Origin: Mesostigma viride
Lineage: Eukaryota > Streptophyta > Mesostigmatophyceae > Mesostigmatales > Mesostigmataceae
Reading direction: 5' to 3'
Assembly: GCA_009746045.1 (NCBI GenBank)
Contig: RPFO01000406.1
Location: forward strand, 1,804,030-1,856,613
DNA: 52,584 bases
The notes under the pieces: generated by a model
What the model was told of the DNA's origin: nothing
What the model saw: the letters and a program-made list of their open reading frames with translations, nothing else
The model's database searches: none
Shown: positions 11,901 to 20,200 of the stretch, one piece after another
How the letters are laid out: the number at the start of each line of letters is the position of its first letter
Position numbering within the stretch: position 1 is the first letter of the stretch
Position numbers and translations under genes: made by a program

Positions 11901-12946
11901 GCACAATCCAGTACTGTGAAACAAGTGGAACCTTTAACCTTATTAAATATATCATCAATACGAGGTAGAGGGTATTTAGATTTCACAGTAATATCATTCA
12001 ACTTCCTATAATCAGTAACTAGGCGAAACTTGCCATTTGGCTTAGGAACTAACAGGACACCAGCTGAGTAGGGGGAGTTACTAGGCTCTATCAATCCTGC
12101 TTCTAATAATGACACTAAAATCTGTTTTAGTTCCTTTAACTCGGTAGGGCCCATTCTATACATCGGAGAGTGCGTAGGAACTGCACCGTCCTTGATAACT
12201 ACACGGTGTAAAACAGAACGAGGAGGAGGATAAGAAGGAGTCTTTTCTTCAAATACTTTTGAGGAATCTATCACAGCCATGTATCTTACTATTTCATTTT
12301 CAGTAAATCCTACTCCTATTGTATCCACTGTATTTACATCTATATCCACACTATTATTAGTGATAGGTATCTCTTGTACTTCTAACTGAAGGAACATACA
12401 TAATAGGTATCCATTTTGCTTTAATTCAGAACGTAATTCGTCATTTGACATTAATACTTCAGGTATAGGTCTTACAGGAGGATCAACAGGTGTAGGAGGA
12501 GTAATATCTACCAAGGATAAATTTTCCAATCTATAATGACGTTCAGGTACCCAGTAAGAGCTATCTGGAAACCAAATGACCATGGTATCATAATTAATAG
12601 TAATCTTATTATCCTGGTGCCAATCTAATCCTAGTAATACATCAGCGGTAGTGATAGGGCCTATAGTGGCCGTCAGGTTGACAGTACGTCCTTGTATAAC
12701 CATGGGAAGGGACACCGTACCCGGGGAATGACTGGTGCGACCATCAGCATAATGAACAGTAACGGGTTTGGTGTGAGGGGTAGGGACTAGTCCTAAACGT
12801 CTAACTAGGGCCTCGCTCACAAAGGAGCTAGCCGCACCGCTATCTACCAACACAGAGACATTCAAGAGTTCATCAGCATGCAAGAAGGGGTCTACAACAG
12901 TGTGAGGGACGGTTAAACCACCATTCAAGAACATAAGAGGACGCAC
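8932..12946 (-). pseudogene. pol: Pol: protease, RT, RNase H, integrase, chromodomain (frameshifted)
   Basis: Domains in order: aspartic protease (VLVDSGAASSFVSE); RT with LVTDYRKLN, VLDCADGFWQLRI and the catalytic AYLDDILIYS; thumb GVRSFLGIASYYRRFIPRF; RNase H with catalytic Asp/Glu in ATDASKVAIGGVL, QQELLAVVYC, VIQTDHRPLTHLL and NIVPDALSRR; integrase HHCC (FELHDLAAH ... CQSCQ) and core Asp, Asp, Glu in SIMMDFVGPF, FISDKDKLFTSDFW and HLVERLNRVV; then a C-terminal chromodomain (SIVAHRDIKKGRGTQRQYKV followed by KWMYARSEVDKVWYTESEL). Four apparent single-base frameshifts lie near 11700, 11378, 10490 and 10237. All catalytic residues survive in one phase or another. The first codon listed is GTG; upstream the frame is open to about 12992, so the true start or recoding site is unresolved. 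Confidence 0.88.
10600..10613 (-). promoter_or_regulatory. Internal polypurine-tract-like G8AGG motif
   Basis: The minus strand reads TGGGGGGGGAGGGG within pol, between the RNase H and integrase domains, with the same eight Gs plus AGG as the 3' polypurine tract. It lies inside an open frame, where it encodes Val-Gly-Gly-Glu-Gly. Confidence 0.4.
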
Positions 12947-13067
12947 ACGTAGTGGTAGGGAAGATTCAGCTCCTACAGAGGTTATAAAAACAGGCAGGCA
13001 AAAATTTTATCTGGGGTACTATCTAAGGACCTGTCCAGGTTACCCCCGGCTGACAGGCCTACTGTTC

Positions 13068-13083
13068 CCCCTCCCCCCCCAAA
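13068..13083 (-). promoter_or_regulatory. Second internal G8AGG motif at the gag-pol junction
   Basis: The minus strand reads TTTGGGGGGGGAGGGGG between the gag stop (13138) and the protease frame. The core of eight Gs plus AGG is identical to the tract at the 3' LTR. Confidence 0.4.
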
Positions 13084-13137
13084 TCCATAGGAACTAACCC
13101 CGAAGAAGACCCTGGCGAAAAAGCCACTGCTGGAGGG

Positions 13138-14784
13138 TCACGAGGGAGAAGAGGGTGCGGGAGCCTGATTATCATAGGGGAACCCTGGGGATCCTGTCTG
13201 CACAGCATTCAGCCTACTAGGGGTAGCTGAAGGGATGCGTCCTGAAGTAGGACGAATAGGAGCACGCTGAGGGGTACGAGGAGGGCGAGCGTCGGGATGA
13301 GGGGGAGCACCCGAAAGGAACTTGGGGCACTCACGTTTAAGATGACCTACTTCCTTACAATGATAGCATGTGATATGAGAGACATCAAGGGCTGAAAGGT
13401 CAGTAACACAGATATCTAATTCTTCTACATAGGAGTTCTCCTCCTCAGGGGTAAGGATAATATTATTAATACGGGAACGGGTAGGAAGAGAAGGGGTGGT
13501 GAAGAAATCTGCTACACGCAAGAGATGCTGGCGCACATGCTTGAGGGGCAGATCAGTAAAACGGTAGGCAGAGAACTGGCGCTTGACTTCACGTAATAAG
13601 GGTCTACTGAGGCCTTGGAGGAAGCGAGCACGTACTTCTGCACCCGACAAATCCCTAATTCGTACCATCTGAGCATCAAACTCTTTCATATACTCCTTAA
13701 ATGATTTAGTACCCTGCTGCAAGGTACCAAAGGCTAATCTATCCTGCCAATCTGAATCAGGAGGGACTAAATGGTTCTCTAAACGCTTAAACAATTCTGC
13801 TACAGAGTTAGGGTAGGCATGAGAGGCCAAAGACTCACACTGAATGAGGTTAGCAAGCTCAGGAGTAATACAGGTTGTGAGATAGTGAGGAACTAATACA
13901 GCATCAGAAAGACGCCATCTATTATGATTCTGCCACGACTCCGTGTTCTGTGTAAGCAACATAATAAAGGTGAAAAACTGTTGAGGGGTAGACTTGACAT
14001 CCAGCTTGGGAAGGTTAGCAAAGAGGGGAAGAGCAGGGGGCTTAGGGGGATTAGAAGAGTCAGTTTTTCCCATAGGGCCACTATCTTCCACTGCTACATA
14101 AGCGGGATAGAAGGAAGGAAGAGGAAAAGTCTTGGGTAGGGGTCTAGACGGGGCCACCGTTTCAGGCTGGTGCCCATAAGAGAAGGGGACAGTATATTGC
14201 TCACGAAGAGAGGAATAGGCAAAATGATCATAATTTCTGTCATCTAAGGGCATGGTGCTGAAATCACTATTAACTTCTAAATCAGCCACACGGGTAGGGA
14301 CCTGGGCTGCCTCATAGGCCGTCTCAGGGTAGGACCAGGAAGCAGGTGGGTAAAAGGGAACTGCACTAGGGCGCCCAGAAGGACCGACAGGGGCAGAGGC
14401 ACGACCCGTGTTAAGAGCAGGCATGGAAGGAACAGGGTGGGAAGGAGGCCTAAAAACATTGTTAGTTAGTGAGGACCTGCTGGAGGGTTGAGCCAAGGTT
14501 GCAGGAGGGGCAGGGGCCTGGTTCAGGGTAAGGGAAGGGTCATCACTAAATCTGACTTGCATACGTTGACGTTGTTCATAGGTAGGAGGGGTAAGTGAGG
14601 GACGACGGCGACCATCAGCAGAGGAGAAGGAGGTGAGGCACGAAGATTACCTTGAGGAGTGAGATGGTGTACCGTTTCAAGTGAGTCCCGTCGGTTACCC
14701 GATTGTTGTTATGTTATTATTATTATTATTCATAGTAGGAGTATTGGTAGGTATAGGCGACAGGTTACCACCCACTGGATCCAT
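13138..14784 (-). pseudogene. gag: Gag polyprotein with CCHC knuckle, N-terminus frameshifted
   Basis: The main frame (14562-13138, 474 codons) has a Pro/Ser-rich N-terminus, an alpha-helical capsid-like middle (SWQNHNRWRLSDAVLVPHYL ... DRLAFGTLQQGTKSFKEYM) and a zinc knuckle CYHCKEVGHLKREC, C-X2-C-X4-H-X4-C, near residue 400. Readable protein extends upstream in two other phases to an ATG at 14784, through PQGNLRASPPSP and RPSLTPPTYEQRQR. Two single-base changes therefore probably broke the first 75 codons. Gag forms the virus-like particle and binds genomic RNA. The stop at 13138 is TGA; its frame stays open for about 50 more codons, and the protease begins in a different phase. Confidence 0.8.
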
Positions 14785-14908
14785 TTTTGTTTAAGTAAAT
14801 GATCAAAAATCTAACTGAAAGCAACAAGGATAAAGGACAAGGCCTAATATAAGGCAAGGAAAGAAAAGGAAAAGATTTTAATGGCTTAAAAGAAAGGAAC
14901 AATTTAAA

Positions 14909-15301
14909 TCAGTCCTTTTTAACAACAGTAATGGATAGGGAACCGAATTCCAAGGTGAGAGGAGTATCTAAGCTAGATGAGGATGCAGCCCTCTTAGGGG
15001 GAGACGAAGGAGGGGTAGCAAAATCTAGAGCTTCTACAGGAGGGCGACCATGAGGAGTAGAACGTACGTGTAGGCCTAGATCTGATACGCTATGGTCTAT
15101 AAGGAATTGTTGAGCTTCCTCGAAGGTAACAAATTTCTTATACCTAATTACATTATATGTACGGTTTTGCACTATCTTCCTAGCATCTGACCAAGAGAGG
15201 AAAATGGCTGACCATTGAGGGGTAATAACTACGTAATACTTAGCTAAACTATTATCACTAGATGAATGGGAAGGCGCAGTAAAAACACGACGTTGACTCA
15301 T
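14909..15301 (-). CDS. Small ORF with an RNase H1 N-terminal/viroplasmin-type hybrid-binding domain
   Basis: 130 codons from ATG at 15301, the first intact ORF downstream of the 5' LTR. Residues 20-70 read AKYYVVITPQWSAIFLSW, then a short linker, YNVIRYKKF and VTFEEAQQFL. This matches the pattern of the RNase H1 N-terminal RNA/DNA-hybrid binding domain, also found in caulimovirus P6 (YAV...PGIY.SW......YKxF.T.EEA..FL). The C-terminal half is Ser/Pro-rich and ends in basic residues. In cellular RNase H1 the domain is fused to the nuclease; here it stands alone upstream of gag. Binding of RNA/DNA hybrids during reverse transcription would be a sensible role, by inference from the domain. The frame is unbroken, unlike gag and pol. 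Confidence 0.6.
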   Translation of the reverse strand: MSQRRVFTAPSHSSSDNSLAKYYVVITPQWSAIFLSWSDARKIVQNRTYNVIRYKKFVTFEEAQQFLIDHSVSDLGLHVRSTPHGRPPVEALDFATPPSSPPKRAASSSSLDTPLTLEFGSLSITVVKKD

Positions 15302-15814
15302 GATAACTCACCTGGCGTGTCTTGTGATGTCAAGCTAGACGAGGTAGGGGTAGGCGACTTAGCTTGACGATCTGGATCACCGAAAGAAGAAGGAGGGCGG
15401 GAGTTTCCAGCTCTCGTCCTAAGTCAGCGGCCGGATATCCCAGCGCTCGTCCTAACACAGCGCCCCGTAACTCTGCGGGTGCGGCCGTCTAATAAAGCAG
15501 CAGCACAAGGAAAAAGGTGTAGGTACTGCGACGCTAATCGTCTCCGAACAGTAATACTCCCCGATCTAAGGCAGGAAACAACCGTAAGCAGGAAAACAAG
15601 GCGAAGGACAGGCTAACTACGAAAGGATTTATCCGCTGTGAGCAGGTCTAGCTTCTAGGTAAAGCGTGTCCCGAAACGGGCAGCACGACGCTCCTAGCTT
15701 GAAGGCGACCCGCCCATTACCTATCAAGGAAGTGTCGACTTCTTGTTCCTGGACGCGGAAGGGGTCTTGAAAAGGTGTATGTGGCAAGGGATAGTCGTCT
15801 CGTTCACTACCTAC
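15302..15814 (-). other. Chromovirus leader between primer-binding site and first ORF
   Basis: About 510 bp holding most of the LTR-crossing frame and presumably packaging signals. It includes an imperfect duplication around 15405-15460 (CTCGTCCTAA followed by CAGCG, twice). Nothing else stands out. Confidence 0.4.
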
Positions 15815-15988
15815 TGAAGTTCCTCCGGAACCATTGTTACGCCGCGGATATCTACCTCCACCTCTACCTCTAATGGGCCTGATACTACCTAAACTGGTCA
15901 GGCCTCCTCTACTTAACCCTCTGGCGAAAGACGAACGTGACGGAGCTGATCTCAATGCATTAACGTAAGTGTTGCTATAATACGCCAT
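15629..15988 (-). other. Open frame starting inside the 5' LTR and crossing the primer-binding site
   Basis: The first ATG is at 15988, within the LTR. The frame passes the LTR end without a stop and ends at 15629, about 119 codons. The translation is Arg/Gly/Ser-rich (RGLSRGGLTSLG ... RPIRGRGGGRYPRR), which could be a basic nucleic-acid-binding leader or chance. No family is recognised. Some LTR elements, such as Ty1, begin their first ORF in the LTR. Confidence 0.25.
15815..15834 (-). promoter_or_regulatory. Probable primer-binding site
   Basis: One base after the 5' LTR the minus strand reads TGGTTCCGGAGGAAC. TGG complements the CCA end of a tRNA. I could not assign the tRNA. Confidence 0.55.
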
Positions 15989-16408
15989 ACAACCATTTAC
16001 CAAAACCCGTTTACTCCAGGAATAGAGGAAGGAAACACAACTACACTGCCGTGACCCAAGCCTAAATGTGTCAATTCACTTAACACACGCCGAGTGCACA
16101 CACAAAGGGGTAGAACGCGCATAAATGGTCACCAACGGTCCAACACGCTCGGGCCGACATGGCCCTCGCCTACAGGTGCACGCTGGTCCACTAAATCTAC
16201 TGATGCACGCTGGTCCACTACATTCTACCCCAGGATCAGGACCACTAGTAAAGTACGCGGCGCGGCGCCCAACGGCACCCAATGTACCACAGTACTGTTA
16301 CGAGGACAATAATGTCCCGGTAGGAGCCTAAACGTAAACCTAGGGACAACCGAGGCAAAGGACCTAATTTACGTCCGTAACTACAACGAATTGTTACGCG
16401 ACGTAACA
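15835..16408 (-). repeat. 5' LTR of the chromovirus
   Basis: 574 bp, matching the 5612-6185 repeat except for two transitions. It carries G at both variable sites. The promoter for the element should lie here; I did not identify a convincing TATA box. Confidence 0.97.
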
Positions 16409-16413
16409 ATCCC
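16409..16413. repeat. Target-site duplication, right copy (atccc)
   Basis: ATCCC immediately follows the GTAACA end of the right LTR. A 5-bp duplication is normal for Gypsy integrases. Confidence 0.95.
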
Positions 16414-16811
16414 CATGAGTGCATGGAAGACTTCCAGTGGGCTGGGGGCATCATTGTTAGGGCCCGGGTCCCATACTTTGTGTTGTTCAACCGCCACTCG
16501 CCAGTAGCGACGCATGGCCAGGTTCCAAGAGGATATAAACCGGCGTACCACGGCACCTCTAGTGTACTCGGCACGTAACGTGAAGACGGTCTCGTTGCGT
16601 ACTTGCCATATGGTGTGAAGCATCGTCGTGCGTAGCCCGCATATCAGTCCATGCCGCCATCTGGTCAGTGAGTTGGCTGTGAGGCTCGCGTTCCCGGCCG
16701 TGATCCCGTCAGTGATGCCGAAAATAACCGTAGATAGTGTGACGGTGGGTGGTGACGTAATCAATAGCCATCCACTTTGCCCATATACCCAGCAGCCATT
16801 GCCAAACCCAC
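16409..16811 (-). pseudogene. LINE ORF2 C-terminal fragment (upstream half, 5'-truncated)
   Basis: A minus-strand frame, open through this whole block, encodes a Trp-rich segment including RWRHGLICGLRTTMLHTIW and QVRNETVFTLRAEYTRGAV. It resembles the C-terminal region after the RT of plant and algal LINE ORF2 proteins (zf-RVT-like IW-x-x-RN pattern). The copy begins abruptly after the CAACAACA tail of another copy, the expected outcome of 5' truncation during target-primed reverse transcription. It was later split by the chromovirus at 16409, and the remaining codons lie at 5611-5504. No RT catalytic motif is present in this fragment. Confidence 0.55.
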
Positions 16812-16917
16812 TGTTGTTGCCCACTAATTTCCAGATAAATAGGTGTACGTTTATTCCAAATATAACCAATAGTTAATCCCTGCTAAGCCTAGGGTATCAA
16901 GATTGTTGCCCACTAAT
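16812..16917 (-). mobile_element. Two further LINE 3' ends stacked on the truncated LINE
   Basis: The 15-mer ATTAGTGGGCAACAA (minus strand) occurs at 16828-16814 and 16917-16903, as well as at 5415-5401. The roughly 85 bp before the 16.8-kb copy align loosely with the 3' UTR at 5.4-5.5 kb (shared TAGG, TTTGG, CACCTATTT/CACCCATTT, GAAATTAG blocks). These are short 3' remnants of older copies, each ending in a short CAACA tail. Confidence 0.65.
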
Positions 16918-17200
16918 TATTGCAGCCCGTGCAGCTCACCCTTCAGCACAGCGTACTCAAGTAGACTACTTGAAGTAGTTGCATGACAAGTAGCATCATG
17001 CATGTGGAATGCGTCACGGGCGTGGGCGGTGGGTCGCGCCGCGCCGTCGCCCCGTGACGCGGGAAAATAAATCAGTCGTTTCGCGCGAAAACTGCAGACC
17101 GGATGCAAAGGAAGCCATAGCTGCTTGGACCATTTGCCTTACGACTGTTTCTCATGCGCAAACCCCCAACAAAGTTTCGAACGCTAAGAAGAAGATAAAG
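16918..17200. other. Presumed promoter/5' region of the ankyrin gene
   Basis: No TATA box is evident. An in-frame ATG exists at 17009, so the 5' end of the ankyrin CDS could extend into this stretch. An unrecognised upstream exon is also possible. Confidence 0.35.
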
Positions 17201-20200
17201 ATGGTGGGTTGCCGCCGGAAAAGGAAATTCTGTGAAGGCGTTGGCAAACCTTCTGCAGAGGCGTTTTGGTGTGAAGTTGCCAACCAAGCGATCCTTCTGG
17301 CCAGTAGGAAGGGATGGGGTAGCCAAAAGGTAGCACAAGACGATGGCATGTTGATAAGGGACCTGGTTGCCCGCAGTTCTTCTCGACCAGAGTGCATGCC
17401 GGCAGCGCTGATCATGGTTCTAGCGGGAGCGGATGTTTCAGATGCCAGTTCCACGACATCAACGTCAGCCTTGCACGAAGCCGTGAAGGCTGGCCACGAC
17501 AATCCGGTAAGTGCCTTGCCTCTACGCTTCCTTTTAGAAGTTACAAAGGCAAGCTTGCGTGGGGATTTCCCCTCCCGGTACATGCGTCGTGGATGCTGTC
17601 GGCGAAGTTTATGCAAGCGAATTCTTTCACCTTGTCATAAGCGTTGATACCAGCTCGCCGTTGCGTTTGTATCTTTTATCGCCCTTGACTTGACACCATT
17701 ACCAAATATGCATTCGCGTTACCGAATTTCGAGGACATGTGGCCCTTATAATCCTAATAGCCTATACCCCCGCCCACCCCATCCATCCGTTCACTTCTTC
17801 GCCTATCCGCTCAGTACAGCTTTCACAGCTTTCCACATATTCGCAGTTGTGCATCCACCAACTTTCAGTAGTGTTACGGCTTAGACAAGAACAGGGAGAG
17901 ACACTGCAAGCTTACACCAGTTATGTACTTCATACCAGGTCGTACCATTAGCCGCGGGACTTGTGTCAGTCGTTGCCTACCTGCACCATATATTTCTGGT
18001 GGGAGCTCCCATCCTGCGTGACCAGATGTCTGGCTGCATGTTTACAAGCTCAATCTTGAATGCAACTTATTTTGCTGGAGGCTGCATCCTGTGAAGCTGT
18101 GACTGCTTGTCTGGGGTTTGGACCCTTAGGTTGCTGGCCACCACTCGTCCCTGCCACATGAAGATGTGGCATGTTGCACTAGCTGGCCAGTGAACATGGA
18201 ACATATGAACGTGTGGCATGGAGCATATGCCATGGAGATGTGGCTGCACGATCACGTGGCATGCAGGCCGGCTCCTGGCACCCGCTGGTGAGAGGCCGTG
18301 CTGGCGGCCTCTGGCCACGTGCATGGTTAGAAGTTTGGAGCCCAAACCTTTCATCTGCACAGCAAGTGCGTGGGCATGCAAAGCGCGTGGGTTTTGGTCA
18401 TTCGAGACCGTTGGTGGGTTTCGTGTCCCAACTCCCAGGGCCCCTCTCATGGAGCATGCATATCGAAAAAGGTTACGCATGTCGAATAAGGGCACGCATG
18501 TCGAATGAGGGCACGCATGTCGAATAAGGGCACGCATGGGGAGGTTCCTGCATGGGTCCACCGCTCTCGTTCTTTTCTTGCGATGTCCTCCCACCCTTGA
18601 CCCAACGTGTGGACGCTCAAACTTGCCACCCGCGTCTCCTGGCTCTGCGATGTTTCCTTTCTTTGTTGCTGGCGTTTCTTTCTTTGTTGCTGGCATTCAC
18701 TGTACTTGTTCGCGCCGGCACCTTTGCTACCCTTGCCATGCTGGTGCATTCGTAGCATCGCCTCCTGGTGTCCCCCAAATCCAGGGAGACGGAAGGGAGG
18801 GGGGGAGAGGGAACCGCCATGGGGGTTGTGGATGGCCTTTTTGTGCTTCAACCTGGACCCTTGCTGCTCCCCCCCCTCTTCGTGTAATGCCATCGGCAGT
18901 CGCCCCTGCAACCCATCCCCAGCCTCAAAGCCCAGCTTTCGCTGCCTCCCTCCCCTATTCCCCGTTGTCTACCTTGTATCTGTCTTCACGTGTACGACTT
19001 GAGCGCGCCGCCCCTACGGACCAGACAAGCCCTGTGCCCAACAGTGTGATGGGACAGCATCGCCATGCCCACACCGTGCATGACCTGCCCCGCCCAACCC
19101 CCACCCCAATGCCTCTTGGGCTGCTTGCTCCTCCTTTTGAGTATGGCCATGACTTTCATACTCCTTCCTATTCATCCCATCCCTACTAAATCCCTTGCTA
19201 TTTAATCTTCTATCCGTCCTCCTATTCATCCTCTCACAACTCGCACGTCTGTTGGTGATCCTCGTCTTCATGCTCTGCCTACTTGGCTCATGTACCGCAG
19301 GCGGCGCTGTCGCTGGTGGAGGCGCTGCTGTCATCCGGCGCAGACCCCAACCACCTGGTCGACGTGCTGGAGCACACGCGCACCAAGGTGGAGGAGCTGG
19401 TGGCCAAGGCGCGCGACAAGGAGGATTGGGAGCACGCGCGCGAGATCGTGGATAGGGCGGGCGCCATGTGGATGAAGGTGGTGACGGACGGGTGGGAGGT
19501 CCTGTTGGGACAGCTGCAGCTCAGAGAGTGGGAAGAGGAGGAGACGGAGGAGGAGGATGAAGACGAGGTTGAGGGGGAGGAGCAGGAGGAAATCCGCGAT
19601 TTTGAAGAGGAGGCTAGGGAGGACGAAGGGGGCCAGGAGGGGGGCGAGGGGGAGGTGGACGAGGAAGAGAGTGGCAGGGTCGAGAATCAGGACGGGGCGG
19701 GCGGGGCTGTGGCGATGGAGGCAGAGAGGGCGTGGGAAGGGGGCGCGGGAGCGAGGGGGGACGAGGGGCGAGGGTTTGGGGACGCGATGGAGGTGGAGCA
19801 CGGGGGGGCAGATAGGGCAGGGTTGGAAGAACAGGGGGGGGGGGCAGGGAGCAAGAGGGGCAGCCCAGGGAGGGAGACGTGGGAGCGCAGGGGGACGCGG
19901 GGGAAGGCGGGGACGGAAGGGAGAGCAGAGAGAGACTAGAAGAGGATCCAGGGGAGGAGGAGGGTAGTCAAAGCAGCAAAACCCGTTTGAGGTGGCGCTT
20001 CAACCCGTCGATGTTCTGCCGCGTGTGGCGCCGCGTGATGCGCCTGCTATTATTGGATGCGGAGCGGGGCGTGAACGACTTACGTTACGTGCTCGATTGC
20101 ATGGAGATGCGGGCTGACATGGCCTGTTTAGTGGAGCAGGTGGGATTATGCTGGTCGCCGCTCCACTCGGCCGCGGACGCGGGCGACCTCGCCATGACAC

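Larger units (their letters stand above)
5612..16408 (-). mobile_element. Complete Gypsy/Metaviridae chromovirus with two LTRs and a target duplication
   Basis: Two 574-bp direct repeats flank a 9.65-kb internal region. Each LTR starts TGTTAC and ends GTAACA, a 6-bp terminal inverted repeat. The element is bounded by ATCCC on both sides. On the minus strand the order is 5' LTR, primer-binding site, small hybrid-binding ORF, gag with zinc knuckle, pol (protease, RT, RNase H, integrase, chromodomain), a third ORF, polypurine tract and 3' LTR. RT before integrase plus a C-terminal chromodomain defines a chromovirus. The LTRs differ at only two positions, indicating recent insertion, yet several single-base frameshifts break gag, pol and the third ORF. 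Confidence 0.95.

Noticed and set aside
13040-13138. TGA readthrough or frameshift site joining gag to pol
   Set aside because: The gag frame stays open past TGA, but neither readthrough nor a slip at the G8 tract reaches the protease phase, and nearby indels make the true phase uncertain.
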